DNA of 64,000 bases from Neobacillus sp. CF12 (GCF_030348765.1 NZ_JAUCEU010000007.1:5863501-5927500), one strand, 5' to 3'. Positions 50,280 through 59,887 are shown, counted from the first letter of the stretch. The notes: generated by a model from the letters alone, not told the origin. A program made the numbers and translations.

Positions 50280-50924
50280 ATTTATTCCCCTTTTCGTTAT
50301 ATTTCGGCCGTATTAATATAATATTTAGAAAATTAGGACAAAACAATAGGTATATTTTACCTAATTTTTAACTAAATTAACGAAAAATTAAGTCTTGAGG
50401 CATGATTTTCGTCATTAAAATCGGATATTTTGTAGCAATCTGTCGATTTATGAAGAATAATAATTGTTCTATGAAAATAATAAAATGTATTTACAATTTT
50501 AATAAAGCCTGCTTATGTTGGGAATTATTTGAGTTTCAGAAAAGGAAGTAATACTGGCTTGATACTATTTGGAGGATTATGGTAATGATTTGTTAGTAGG
50601 GTAATGATAATATTGTAAAATTGATTTTATTATTCAAAAATATCAAGGTGTATTGACAATTATACCGATATAATTAATCTGAAGGGAAATAATACCCAAA
50701 AAAATACCGTCAACTTAAAAGGAATATTTTAAGGGCAGACGAGAACCTGAAAAATACAGCATACTTGAACTTGCAAAAGTATTGAGAGATGAATGGGGAG
50801 GATCGAGAAAGCAAAACTGGAAAATAGTTGGCATTACGTTATTACATAAAACCCCTCGGTAACTTTTATTGGAGTAACCGAGGGGTAAGAAGTCTAGATT
50901 AGAGATATGAATTTCTAAGAAGAA
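50280..50924. other. Intergenic region between inhA and the intron remnant
   Basis: About 640 AT-rich bases with no convincing gene. A frame at about 50720-50862 reads KEYFKGRREPEKYSILELAK and on to a TAA at 50860-50862, without a start codon or ribosome site. It may be the relic of a lost gene. The region includes the upstream sequence of inhA and, at 50852-50886, a hairpin that serves vpr. Confidence 0.45.
50852..50886 (-). terminator. Terminator of vpr
   Basis: CCCCTCGGT/ACCGAGGGG arms; TTTTAT follows on the minus strand. It is now separated from the vpr stop codon by the intron remnant. Confidence 0.75.
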
Positions 50925-50995
50925 TTAGCTGGACCGTCGTATACGGAACGTACGGTGGTGTGAGAGGTCGGGGTTAGTCACCCCCTCCTACTTGA
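50925..50995 (+). mobile_element. Group II intron 3'-end remnant (domains V-VI)
   Basis: The stretch carries AGCTGGACCGTCGTATACGG, then AACGTACGGTGGTGTGAGAG and GTCGGGGTTAGTCACCCCCT, then CCTACTTGATT. The wording and the two stacked hairpins (ACCGT/ACGGT; GGGG..CCCC) are those of the last two domains of bacterial group II introns common in Firmicutes. Nothing of domains I-IV or a full reverse transcriptase remains. It ends flush with the vpr stop codon, and the vpr terminator hairpin lies on its 5' side. That position fits introns that insert next to terminator stems (group IIC). Confidence 0.7.
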
Positions 50996-53464
50996 TTATT
51001 CAAGGAGAAAATTCGCACCAGCTGTATTTGATTGACCTTTGTATGTTGCATAAGCATAGATGTTGTAGTAATTTCCGGCAGGAAGTTTAAATCCATCTGG
51101 AATACCGTTAGCCCCAACTGTAATTTTTCCATCCCAAGCAAACGTAGTGTAACCTGGTGCAACATTCTCGTAAACGGCAATGTCACCTAAATATCCAAGT
51201 GGTGCTCCATCTGCATTTGAGAGATAGACAAAGAGTTCAACTGATTCTGCTCCACCTGGGAATAATCCCTCAATTTCAAATTGACCATCACCAAGTTGAT
51301 TTACACCAACATATTCAGCACGTGGATAATCAGGCTCTTGGACGAACAAAATAGTCGGTACATCAAAAGTTGATTTTCCATCACTGATTGTAATTGAGCC
51401 TTCATAATAGCCTTGCTCTAATTTTCCTGCGTCAACTTGAACATTCAAATTAACACTTTGCGACTTACCAGCATTTACTTTTAAGTTGTTGCTAGTAGAT
51501 ACTTTGATTGAATCTGAATTTTCACCCATGTTAACTTGGAAGTTATAAGTCTTGTTTTCATCAGAAAGGTTCTTAATTGTAAAGTGCTGCTTTTCAACCT
51601 GTTTGCCTTTATTCTTATAGAAGGTTCCAAAAGAATGACTTCCAGGGGTAGCAAGAGTTTCCGTTTCAAGAGTGTCCATTACTCGAATGCTTCCTGCACC
51701 TTGTGTATTGTGAGGATATGCATTACCAGTAACAGGATTAATTAGTTCTTCCGCGGTATTCATTAAAGCAGCCTTTACATCCTGAACGCTCCAATTTGGG
51801 TTCTTTTGCAAGAGTAGTGCTGCTGTACCCGCTACATGTGGTGATGCCATACTAGTTCCTTGGTATGAAGCATAACCATGTGGATTTTCAGGGTCGTGTG
51901 TTGGAACAGTACTTGTAATGTTTACACCAGGAGCAGAAACATCCGGCTTTATCATCCAGGTATTATTTACTGGTCCACGAGAAGAGAAGTCAGCCATTGT
52001 TTCTCCAACTGTTGAATTGTATTCAATATTGAAGGTTACTTTATTGTTCCCATTTGCTAATTCTGCTAATAATTTTTTACCATCTTCTTGGGTTGTTCTA
52101 ATGGTTGGTATTTCTGTACCTGGAACCATTACGATTTCACCAGCAGCGTTATTATAGATGATTGCGCCAACTGCACCGGCAGCTTTTGCAGCAATAGCTT
52201 TGTCAACGAAGGCGATTCCAGCTCCACGGCTGATTAATGCGATTTTTCCTTTTACATCTTTTCCTTCAAATTCGGCAGGGGAGCCGAAACCAACATGAAC
52301 ATACTCATATTCTTTTCCATCAAGAGCGTTAATTGCCTCATCACTTGGGAAGCCCATTACCTTAGCAGAAGGATAGGCAACGCCACCAGTAGTAGTAATG
52401 GTTGAGTCATAAACATTGTAAGGAAGTTGTGTAGCACCAACAGAAATAGCGTCACGAGACGTTCCTGGTGAACCAACTGTCCAGTTAGCTGGACCGCTGT
52501 TTCCGTTCGATGTTACTGCAACTACACCTTCAGCCATTGCCCAGTCTAAGGCAATGCTTGTAGCATAATCAGGATCATTTATAGAATTACCTAAAGAAAG
52601 GTTCATAACATCTGCGCCGTCTTTAACAGCTTGTTCAATACCAGCAATAACGGCCTCAGTTGTTCCGCTTCCGCCCGGCCCTAAAACTCTGTAAGCGAGC
52701 AGCTTTGCTTCAGGAGCTACACCTTTAATTTGTCCATTAGCGGCAACTGTACCAGAGACGTGAGTACCATGAGCTGTTTCGTCATCAGGGTTACTATTAT
52801 TTCTAGGTGTTTCTTGTGGATCGTTATCGTTATCTACAAAATCCCAACCTTTATAATCCCCAAACGCTTGGTCCAAATCTGGATGAGTGTAATCGGCACC
52901 AGTGTCAATAACCGCTACTGTTATCCCTTTTCCAGTGAATCCGGCATCCCATGCATCATTTGCACCGATATGCGGGGCACTTGCTAACATATTTGGACTA
53001 TACTCATCTTTAGATAGTAATTCACCTTTGCCTACGCTAGTTACTTTATAAGTTACATCTGGATAGACTGCCTTTACTCCTGGCACAGCCAATAATGAAG
53101 GAATTTCATTCGCAGGCAATTCAACTGCAAAACCAGAAAAAACATAGTCATATTCGCGGCTTACTTTTAAGCTTTTTACTGCTTTACTAACATCTGATTT
53201 AACTTGATTACGTATTTTTGATAAATTTGCTTTAGTTTGTTTTTTTCCTGTATGTTTCGCCTCAACGATTGATGGTTCTTCTAGTTCAACAATTACACTT
53301 GTGTTTTTGGTTGAAGAGAAATTAAAATTACCAACTAAGTTAGCAAGTTCCGGTGCAGCCTTACTATCCGTAACATTAACAGCACCTACACCTGCACCCA
53401 TTGTTGATAATACTAATAAGAATACAAGAGTAACGAGAAAAGATTTAGTATACCTCTTTGCCAT
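50996..53464 (-). CDS. vpr: Vpr-like secreted subtilisin-family serine protease
   Basis: An 822-residue extracellular S8 protease. A signal peptide (about 1-29) is followed by an I9 pro-domain inhibitor (about 55-140). The catalytic triad is Asp187 in VAVIDTGADYTHPDL, His232 in AHGTHVSGTV and Ser in QGTSMASPHVAG (about 540). A protease-associated (PA) domain is inserted between His and Ser (KGKIALISRGAGIAFVDKAIAAKAAGAVG). A C-terminal Fn3-like and beta region ends AYATYKGQSNTAGANFLLE. The layout and length match B. subtilis Vpr (806 aa). Confidence 0.93.
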   Translation of the reverse strand: MAKRYTKSFLVTLVFLLVLSTMGAGVGAVNVTDSKAAPELANLVGNFNFSSTKNTSVIVELEEPSIVEAKHTGKKQTKANLSKIRNQVKSDVSKAVKSLKVSREYDYVFSGFAVELPANEIPSLLAVPGVKAVYPDVTYKVTSVGKGELLSKDEYSPNMLASAPHIGANDAWDAGFTGKGITVAVIDTGADYTHPDLDQAFGDYKGWDFVDNDNDPQETPRNNSNPDDETAHGTHVSGTVAANGQIKGVAPEAKLLAYRVLGPGGSGTTEAVIAGIEQAVKDGADVMNLSLGNSINDPDYATSIALDWAMAEGVVAVTSNGNSGPANWTVGSPGTSRDAISVGATQLPYNVYDSTITTTGGVAYPSAKVMGFPSDEAINALDGKEYEYVHVGFGSPAEFEGKDVKGKIALISRGAGIAFVDKAIAAKAAGAVGAIIYNNAAGEIVMVPGTEIPTIRTTQEDGKKLLAELANGNNKVTFNIEYNSTVGETMADFSSRGPVNNTWMIKPDVSAPGVNITSTVPTHDPENPHGYASYQGTSMASPHVAGTAALLLQKNPNWSVQDVKAALMNTAEELINPVTGNAYPHNTQGAGSIRVMDTLETETLATPGSHSFGTFYKNKGKQVEKQHFTIKNLSDENKTYNFQVNMGENSDSIKVSTSNNLKVNAGKSQSVNLNVQVDAGKLEQGYYEGSITISDGKSTFDVPTILFVQEPDYPRAEYVGVNQLGDGQFEIEGLFPGGAESVELFVYLSNADGAPLGYLGDIAVYENVAPGYTTFAWDGKITVGANGIPDGFKLPAGNYYNIYAYATYKGQSNTAGANFLLE

Positions 53465-53860
53465 GGCTAGACCAAGCCCCTTTTCTATTTTTATTTTTAT
53501 GCGTTATTACGTATATCCCTCCCTAAGTAAACGCACAAAACACAATTTATGTAACATTGTAAATATTCTGTTAACACATGACTATTTCCTTGAATCCTTT
53601 TATCTATTAATTAGTGTAAAAACTCTTAAAACCGACAAAAACCACCCATACTTTAGGGCTATAAATGCGAAAACCTATGGTTTTACAATCGAAATGCAAT
53701 CCTAACTCAATTATAAAAAGCTCACCGATTTGGAGAGCTTTTTGCTTGCGGTAAATGCTTATGTCAAACAATTTTTAAACGAGTTTGGGATTTTTTCGGA
53801 TTTTTTTTAGACTAAATCAAATACTACTATTAAAACTGATTGAAGAAATGGGATATGTAT
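53465..53860. other. Upstream region of vpr and the 54-kb membrane gene, with an orphan hairpin
   Basis: No gene was recognised. AAAAGCTC/GAGCTTTT arms (53715-53742) with T on both flanks form a bidirectional terminator-like hairpin. Yet no annotated gene ends here, so a short RNA or lost gene may lie between 53465 and 53715. Confidence 0.45.
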
Positions 53861-54748
53861 ATGAAGAATCCAAAGCGGAATAAAATACCCTTTATTGTCT
53901 TATTTCTAATCCACACCAGTCTTCTTGGGTATTCCTTTTATAAAAGTAAAAACAAAAAGCAATTATTTTCTCTTTTAATGTCAAATACAGGTTTAACGTA
54001 TTTGCTAGAATTTTTTGTGCTTAACCTTTTTGATGCATATAGATATAAGCCAAGAGTGATGAAAAATAACTTTTTTGATAATATATTTGGTGCCATTTTA
54101 TCTCAGGCTATTTTTGTGCCCTTTACTGCAGTTTTTTTAACTGTATTTAAATTAGGCTGGGTATGGAAATTACTTGGTGGTATTTATTTTTCATTGATAG
54201 AACTCATATTCTTAAGATTAAAAGTATATAAACATAATTGGTGGAGAACCTTATATACCTTAATATTAATTCCCATATACTTTAAAATCAGTGATTGGTG
54301 GAGTTTTTTGTTAATAAAAAAGAATCCGTTCATCCGCTTTATTTCACTTTTCTTAAGCATTATGGTAACTGAAGCAAATTTATTATTTATATTTGCTTCA
54401 ACTCGTAAAATACGTTTCGGGTTCGGGAGATATCATTCTTGGACGGAGCATTTTATTATTGTACCGTTGTATGCAATTTCCTTATCTTTATTTTCTACTT
54501 TGTCATTCTTAAAACAGAATGATTGGAGTGCGAAACTAAGGGTACTACTAATGATTGTTGGATTAGATTGGTTTTTTAAAAAGAAAAAACTATTAAAGGA
54601 AAATTTACATGGTGTAGACTATGTTGCTATACGAATTTTAATGGTATTGCTTTATGGCCAATTTAGAGATTGGGTTTATGGAACAAGGAATAAGGTTGAG
54701 GTAGGAGAGTTAGAGGAGGAAATGGAAACCAAAATGACAAGTGATTAA
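53861..54748 (+). CDS. Multi-pass membrane protein of unknown function
   Basis: About 295 residues with six to eight hydrophobic segments, rich in Phe, Leu, Lys and Trp. Clusters such as WWRTLYTLILIPIYFKISDWW and a basic KKKKLLKEN loop are visible, with an acidic tail VEVGELEEEMETKMTSD. I do not recognise the family. The start is uncertain: the open frame runs from a TTG at 53840 with ATG codons at 53855 and 53861, none with a good ribosome site. Confidence 0.65.
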   Translation: MKNPKRNKIPFIVLFLIHTSLLGYSFYKSKNKKQLFSLLMSNTGLTYLLEFFVLNLFDAYRYKPRVMKNNFFDNIFGAILSQAIFVPFTAVFLTVFKLGWVWKLLGGIYFSLIELIFLRLKVYKHNWWRTLYTLILIPIYFKISDWWSFLLIKKNPFIRFISLFLSIMVTEANLLFIFASTRKIRFGFGRYHSWTEHFIIVPLYAISLSLFSTLSFLKQNDWSAKLRVLLMIVGLDWFFKKKKLLKENLHGVDYVAIRILMVLLYGQFRDWVYGTRNKVEVGELEEEMETKMTSD

Positions 54749-54756
54749 AAATAGAC

Positions 54757-54778
54757 ATAAAAAAAACGCCTACAGGGC
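54757..54778 (-). terminator. Hairpin after the membrane protein gene
   Basis: ACGCC/GGCGT arms with loop TACAG. The T-run lies only on the minus strand, although no minus-strand gene precedes it. A perfect palindrome ATTGTAATTACAAT follows at 54790-54803. Confidence 0.5.
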
Positions 54779-54936
54779 GTAGAATGCATATTGTAATTAC
54801 AATGGATTCATGATAAGATAAGTTTTGGTTTATAAATATCATAGATAAATATTAAATTATCTCTATATTATATTAACACATCAAGAGAATGGTTGTCAAT
54901 ATATATGGAAATAAAATTTTTCTGGAGAGTGGTCAA

Positions 54937-57261
54937 ATGAGTGATACCCAAAAAAGTGACTTCCAGGTGGAGCAGGAACGAGTTAATACAGTTATTAAGG
55001 AGATTGAAAAGAAAAAGCAAAAACTCCAGCAAAATACTGGGGGTGTTAGTTCAGATGTCCTCGAGCTTCGAAAGTCTTTTTGGGAAGATGTAACGGTTAA
55101 TATGGATGAGCCGGATGACGTTATAGAAACGGCAGCAAGTATTAAGCAGCAGGCGGAGTTGTTATCTGAGCGGGAACGAACCTTTAAACAAATGAATAAA
55201 CAGATGCGAATCCTTGAACGCTTAAAATATTCACCATATTTTGGGCGGATAGATTTTTTGGAAACTGGAGAGAAAAACGTTGATCATGTGTATCTTGGAA
55301 TTGCATCACTAATGGATGAGCAGGATGAGAATTTTTTAATCTATGATTGGCGTGCACCTATTTCCAGCCTTTATTATGATTTTGCACCAGGTCCTGCTTC
55401 TTATCATACAATGGACGGGAAAATCGAAGGTGAGATGAATCTTAAAAGACAATTTATCATTAGAGATTCAACAATTAAAGCCTTGTTTGATACTGGAGTA
55501 ACCATTGGGGATGAAATGCTCCAAGAGGTTCTTGGAAATAATGCGAATGCACAAATGCGGAGTATTGTTGCTACGATACAGAGAGAACAAAATCTAATCA
55601 TTCGGAATGAAAAAAGCAAGCTCCTCATTGTTCAAGGGGTAGCGGGCAGTGGTAAAACATCTGCAGCCCTCCAACGTGTGGCATATTTACTATATCGGTA
55701 CCGTGAAACATTAAAGTCTGAAAACATCATGTTGTTCTCGCCTAACCCCTTGTTTAACTCCTATGTATCGACAGTACTCCCTGAGTTGGGTGAAGAGAAC
55801 ATGGAGCAGGCTACCTTTATGGAATATCTTAATAATCGAATTGGAACTCAGTTCGAGGTTGAGGATCCATTTGATCAAATGGAATTTTTACTGAATGTTG
55901 AAAAGCACTCAGATTATCATAGCAGGGTTAAGGGAATACGATATAAGTCAAGTTTGCAGTTTAAACAGATCATTGATCAGTTTGTAATTGATTTGTCTAA
56001 AAAGGGTCTTCTTTTTAAAGATTTAATTTTTCGAGGCGAGATTTTTATTTCCAAGGAAGCAATCTACGATTACTTTTATTCATTAGATAACAGTTTCACC
56101 ATCCCCAACCGATTGGAGATGGTAAAGGATTGGCTGTTAAGGGAGTTAAAGAGAAGAGTCAGACAAGAACGTTCAAAAGCCTGGGTAGAAGAAGAGGTTC
56201 AATTTCTTGAAAAAGAGGATTATTTAGAGGCATACCAAGAACTTCAAGAGAAAGACCGATTTACTGATAAAAGCTTTGATGATTTTGAACAGGAACAAAA
56301 GCTCCTAGCCGAAAAGATAGTCAAACAAAAGTTCAGGCCTTTATTTTCTAGAGTTAAAAAGTTAAATTTTATCGATATGCAGGGGTTATATAGTCAATTA
56401 TTTAAAGTGGGGGTCGATAATAAAGAAGTCCTTCTTGACGACTGGGCACAAATTTGTTTGCAAAGTATTAAACAATTAGCGAACTATAAAATAGCTTACG
56501 AGGATGCAACTCCTTTTGTCTACTTACAGGATTTACTGAAGGGAAGAAAATCTACAACAGGTATCCGTCATATTTTTATTGATGAAGCACAGGATTATTC
56601 CCCATTTCAGTTTGCACTAATAGAAAGGCTCTTCCCATATAGTAAAATGACACTTCTTGGCGACTTCAATCAAGCTATCTTCTCAGGGGCGACAGGATCT
56701 CCTACGGTTATTTCAGATTATGAAAAAAAGGGAGAAGACATAGAAAAGATTATTTTGACCAAAACATATCGTTCAACGAAGGAAATTGTTGATTTCACTA
56801 GCTCTTTGATTGAAGGCGGCGATAAAATTGAACCTTTTAACCGCCATGGCAAAAAGCCAACAATCCAAAAAGCGGAACCTGATTTACTAAACGGGTTCAT
56901 TCAGGATAAGATAAATGAGTTTTACAAAGAAGGTCATAGAACGATTGCTGTTATATGCAGAACGGCAGCAGAAAGTAAAAGGGTGTACGAGGAGCTTAAA
57001 GATGAGGTTCCATTGCATCTAATTGAGAAAGCGACGATTGCTTACGAAAAAGGTATCTTGGTAATTCCGTCTTATTTGGCAAAAGGAATCGAGTTCGACG
57101 CAGTTATTCTATATGATAGTTCTCAATATAAAAATGAAAGTGAACGTAAGTTATTTTATACCGTCTGTACCCGTGCGATGCATAGGCTTCATATGTTTAT
57201 AACGAATGACTTGAGTCCACTCATGAGAAGCGTAGCGGAAAAATTGTATGAGGTAGAATAG
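54937..57261 (+). CDS. helD: HelD, RNA polymerase-recycling UvrD/Rep-like ATPase
   Basis: A 774-residue superfamily 1 motor, the same length as B. subtilis HelD (YvgS). The N-terminal coiled-coil arm (QVEQERVNTVIKEIEKKKQKL) inserts into the RNA polymerase secondary channel in relatives. Walker A is VQGVAGSGKTSAALQR (near 230), motif II is IFIDEAQDYSP, motif III is TLLGDFNQAI and motif IV is KTYRSTKEI. It frees stalled RNA polymerase from DNA and nucleic acid using ATP. The start at 54937 follows GGAGAGTGG; a longer frame to 54889 lacks a site. Confidence 0.92.
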   Translation: MSDTQKSDFQVEQERVNTVIKEIEKKKQKLQQNTGGVSSDVLELRKSFWEDVTVNMDEPDDVIETAASIKQQAELLSERERTFKQMNKQMRILERLKYSPYFGRIDFLETGEKNVDHVYLGIASLMDEQDENFLIYDWRAPISSLYYDFAPGPASYHTMDGKIEGEMNLKRQFIIRDSTIKALFDTGVTIGDEMLQEVLGNNANAQMRSIVATIQREQNLIIRNEKSKLLIVQGVAGSGKTSAALQRVAYLLYRYRETLKSENIMLFSPNPLFNSYVSTVLPELGEENMEQATFMEYLNNRIGTQFEVEDPFDQMEFLLNVEKHSDYHSRVKGIRYKSSLQFKQIIDQFVIDLSKKGLLFKDLIFRGEIFISKEAIYDYFYSLDNSFTIPNRLEMVKDWLLRELKRRVRQERSKAWVEEEVQFLEKEDYLEAYQELQEKDRFTDKSFDDFEQEQKLLAEKIVKQKFRPLFSRVKKLNFIDMQGLYSQLFKVGVDNKEVLLDDWAQICLQSIKQLANYKIAYEDATPFVYLQDLLKGRKSTTGIRHIFIDEAQDYSPFQFALIERLFPYSKMTLLGDFNQAIFSGATGSPTVISDYEKKGEDIEKIILTKTYRSTKEIVDFTSSLIEGGDKIEPFNRHGKKPTIQKAEPDLLNGFIQDKINEFYKEGHRTIAVICRTAAESKRVYEELKDEVPLHLIEKATIAYEKGILVIPSYLAKGIEFDAVILYDSSQYKNESERKLFYTVCTRAMHRLHMFITNDLSPLMRSVAEKLYEVE

Positions 57262-57268
57262 GTACGAA

Positions 57269-57303
57269 AAAACAGCGTCCGAAAAATCGGGACGCTGTTT
57301 TAG
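57269..57303. terminator. Bidirectional terminator between helD and the small minus-strand gene
   Basis: AAAACAGCGTCC/GGGACGCTGTTTT arms with a GAAAAATC loop; T-runs are on both sides, stronger on the minus strand. Confidence 0.88.
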
Positions 57304-57437
57304 TTCGATTGCCATTGTTTTTGAACCTGTTCATAAGCAAGACGGTAAATTTCTTCTTCAGGTGTATTAGAATTGGCTATGACATTTGTTAAATAGTCTT
57401 TTCCTTCATACGTTACTTTTACATTTACTTGGAGCAT
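57300..57437 (-). CDS. BA3454-family stress response peptide, 45 aa
   Basis: A tiny gene below the usual length cut-off. It reads MLQVNVKVTYEGKDYLTNVI and ends EEIYRLAYEQVQKQWQSN. The two beta strands, the conserved LTNVIA and the PEEEI helix start fit the BA3454 family of short stress-associated Bacillus proteins. AGAGGTGATCTT precedes the ATG. The biochemical role is unknown. Confidence 0.8.
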   Translation of the reverse strand: MLQVNVKVTYEGKDYLTNVIANSNTPEEEIYRLAYEQVQKQWQSN

Positions 57438-57531
57438 AAGATCACCTCTTATCTAGAGTTTTTAAATAATTTGTATGCATTTAAGGTTGAATTGATATAA
57501 TGGTTCTAATCGTTTTAATTGGGGGTTAAAG

Positions 57532-58008
57532 ATGTCTATTCAATTTGAAGAAATAACAAAAGAAACGCTATATATTGCGCTTGAAATCATAAATTCAAAT
57601 CCAAATTATAATATAATCGAAAATGGTATTCCTAAAAGGGAACTTGTAGAAATGGAAGAAGAGTTATTAAACCCAGAGACTACTAGTGTCTTTATTAAAC
57701 TAGATGATACCTTTATTGGGGTTATGGACTACTTAATGGAAAATCCGAAAGATCAATGCCCGTGGTTGGGACTTTTAATGGTTCATGGCGATTACCAAGG
57801 ATTTGGTTTTGGTACACAGGCGTATGCACTTTATGAAAGTGAGATGTTGAAAAGAGGTTTAAATCGAATACGCATTGGAGTTATTAAAGAAAATGTAAAG
57901 GCAAAACAATTTTGGGAATCATTAGGGTTTCTTTATATTAAAACAGCTTTAAGTGAAAATGGCAAGGAAATTTTCGTTTATGAAAAAAACTTCCCGAAGG
58001 AAGCTTAA
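57532..58008 (+). CDS. GNAT-family acetyltransferase
   Basis: A 158-residue N-acetyltransferase. The acetyl-CoA loop is seen in MVHGDYQGFGFGTQAYALYE (pattern Q-x-x-G-x-G/F), followed by the typical GVIKENVKAKQFWESLGF. GGGGG precedes the ATG. The acceptor is unknown. The last 4 bases overlap a convergent small gene. Confidence 0.85.
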   Translation: MSIQFEEITKETLYIALEIINSNPNYNIIENGIPKRELVEMEEELLNPETTSVFIKLDDTFIGVMDYLMENPKDQCPWLGLLMVHGDYQGFGFGTQAYALYESEMLKRGLNRIRIGVIKENVKAKQFWESLGFLYIKTALSENGKEIFVYEKNFPKEA

Positions 58009-58235
58009 ACCTCTAATAACAAAAATTCCTCAGCAAATTGCTGAACCTGATTTTTGTCAATTGTTTTCTTCCTTAATGTAGATTCTGCCAATACTAAGTG
58101 GGCATGAATAGCAGCATTTCTTTTTAAATCTCGAATAGTTACATCGCCATTCAGTAATTGAATGGCACTTTCTCGGATGTCTTGATTCTTAGAAGACTGA
58201 TACAGGAGAAAAGCAATACAAGTGATTTTATCCAC
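58005..58235 (-). CDS. Small helical hypothetical protein, 76 aa
   Basis: Predicted all-helical (ITCIAFLLYQSSKNQDIRES; NAAIHAHLVLAESTLRKKT). AGGAG lies 8 bases before a GTG at 58235; a GTG at 58244 is too close to the site. I do not recognise the family. It is convergent with the GNAT gene with a 4-base overlap. The ribosome site and lack of other features make it a likely gene. Confidence 0.55.
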   Translation of the reverse strand: MDKITCIAFLLYQSSKNQDIRESAIQLLNGDVTIRDLKRNAAIHAHLVLAESTLRKKTIDKNQVQQFAEEFLLLEV

Positions 58236-58360
58236 AATCAACACTCCTCTTAATTTATATCAAGAATCGAACATTTCTTAAGATATTCGACTGCTGGTTT
58301 TAAAAATCCTGCAAATTTTCTGAAAAAAAGGTGAGAAAATGCAGGAAAATTTGTTGAATA

Positions 58361-58389
58361 TTGCTTATTTGTTGTTTGTTTTATATAAT
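58361..58389 (+). promoter_or_regulatory. Promoter of asnS
   Basis: TTGCTT and a perfect TATAAT with a 17-bp spacer. The predicted start is near 58397, giving a leader of about 95 bases. Confidence 0.65.
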
Positions 58390-58396
58390 ATTGAAG

Positions 58397-58490
58397 GGAT
58401 AAAAGAAACAATGATACTGTGGAAAATAACCTTGCGTCCCATGGGCGGGAGGATTTTTATTTTTACATAAAAGTTGGAGGTTGTACTTAG
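58397..58490 (+). promoter_or_regulatory. Short asnS leader with T-box-like terminator but no T-box body
   Basis: CCTTGCGTCCC (58430-58440) pairs with GGGCGGGAGG, followed by ATTTTTATTTTT. This is the wording of the terminator end of T-box leaders (..CGTCCC..GGGCG..T-run). The T-box antiterminator motif GGTGGNACCGCG is missing; only TGTGG remains at the right place. The leader is too short for a Stem I with specifier loop. It therefore looks like a deleted T-box that keeps the terminator. Confidence 0.6.
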
Positions 58491-59882
58491 ATGAAACAAG
58501 CCCTAATTAAGGATTTGTACAGAAATACAGAAAGCTACATAGAAGAGAAAGTTCAATTATCAGGTTGGATACGCACCATTCGCGATTCAAAAACATTTGG
58601 GTTCATTGAATTGAATGATGGCAGTTTCTTTAAAGGGGTTCAAATCGTTTTTGATGAGCAATTGGAGAATTTTAAAGAAATTGCAAAGCTCCCAATTAGT
58701 TCTTCTATTAAAGTAGAGGGAGATTTCATTCATACTCCGCAGGCAAAACAGCCATTCGAAATTAAAGCAACCAAGATTGTGATTGAAGGACTTTCAAATG
58801 TTGATTTTCCTTTACAAAAGAAGAAGCATACCTTTGAATATTTAAGAACAATCGCCCATTTAAGACCGCGTACTAACACTTTTTCAGCTGTTTTCCGTGT
58901 TAGGTCGCTAGCTTCTTATGCTATTCATAAATTCTTCCAAGAAAAGGGATTTGTTTACGTGCATTCGCCAATTATCACAGGAAGTGATACCGAGGGTGCG
59001 GGTGAAATGTTCCGAGTTACAACACTCGACATTGATAATCCTCCAAAAAATGAAGAGGGCAAAACAGATTTGACAAAGGATTTCTTTAACAAAGAAACAA
59101 ACCTAACGGTAAGTGGCCAGTTATCTGCAGAAGCGTTTGCCTTGGCTTTCCGCAATGTTTACACATTTGGCCCTACATTTAGAGCGGAAAATTCTAATAC
59201 GGCTCGACATGCAGCAGAATTCTGGATGATTGAACCGGAATTAGCATTCGCGGAGCTTCCTGATATTATGGATCTTGCAGAAGAAATGGTTAAGTATGTA
59301 ATCGGCTATGTTCTTGAACAAGCACCAGAAGAAATGAATTTCTTTAATAGCTTTATCGAGAAAGGCTTATTAGAACGCCTAAATAATGCTCATAATTCAA
59401 GTTTCGGGCGTGTGACATACACGGAGGCAATTAATATATTAATGGAGTCTGGTGAAACCTTTGCTTATCCAGTTGAATGGGGACTCGACCTCCAAACAGA
59501 GCATGAACGTTATTTATGCGAAAAAGTATTTAAAAAGCCGGTATTTGTAACGGATTATCCGAAGGAAATCAAAGCCTTCTATATGAGGTTGAACGAAGAC
59601 AACAAGACGGTTGCTGCAACCGATTTACTTGTACCTGGGATTGGTGAATTAATCGGAGGAAGCCAGCGTGAAGAGCGTGAGGATATTCTTGCAGGAAAAA
59701 TTAATGACCTTGGTATGAATGAAGAAGATTATTGGTGGTACCTTGAACTTAGAAAATATGGCGGCACAAAACACTCAGGGTATGGTCTAGGTTTTGAACG
59801 CTTAATTATGTACCTTACTGGTATGTCAAACATCAGAGACGTCATTCCATTCCCAAGAACAACAGGTAATGCTGAATTTTAA
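58491..59882 (+). CDS. asnS: Asparaginyl-tRNA synthetase
   Basis: A 463-residue class IIb synthetase that charges tRNA-Asn. The N-terminal OB fold ([20 protein letters not shown]) binds the anticodon. The class II motifs appear in AHLRPRT.., [20 protein letters not shown] (motif 2) and [20 protein letters not shown] (motif 3). It is the longer AsnRS form (E. coli is 466 aa), unlike the 430-residue B. subtilis AsnS, so it may be a second or replacing copy. GGAGG precedes the ATG. Confidence 0.93.
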   Translation: MKQALIKDLYRNTESYIEEKVQLSGWIRTIRDSKTFGFIELNDGSFFKGVQIVFDEQLENFKEIAKLPISSSIKVEGDFIHTPQAKQPFEIKATKIVIEGLSNVDFPLQKKKHTFEYLRTIAHLRPRTNTFSAVFRVRSLASYAIHKFFQEKGFVYVHSPIITGSDTEGAGEMFRVTTLDIDNPPKNEEGKTDLTKDFFNKETNLTVSGQLSAEAFALAFRNVYTFGPTFRAENSNTARHAAEFWMIEPELAFAELPDIMDLAEEMVKYVIGYVLEQAPEEMNFFNSFIEKGLLERLNNAHNSSFGRVTYTEAINILMESGETFAYPVEWGLDLQTEHERYLCEKVFKKPVFVTDYPKEIKAFYMRLNEDNKTVAATDLLVPGIGELIGGSQREEREDILAGKINDLGMNEEDYWWYLELRKYGGTKHSGYGLGFERLIMYLTGMSNIRDVIPFPRTTGNAEF

Positions 59883-59887
59883 AAAGA

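Noticed and set aside
53301..53705. 134-codon plus-strand open frame over the vpr start
   Set aside because: Antisense to the vpr signal and pro-peptide region, without a ribosome site; a shadow.
58308..58345. Inverted repeat CCTGCA..TTTTCT / AGAAAA..TGCAGG upstream of the asnS promoter
   Set aside because: Clear arms, but outside the predicted leader and with no gene ending at it; probably a fortuitous or residual hairpin.
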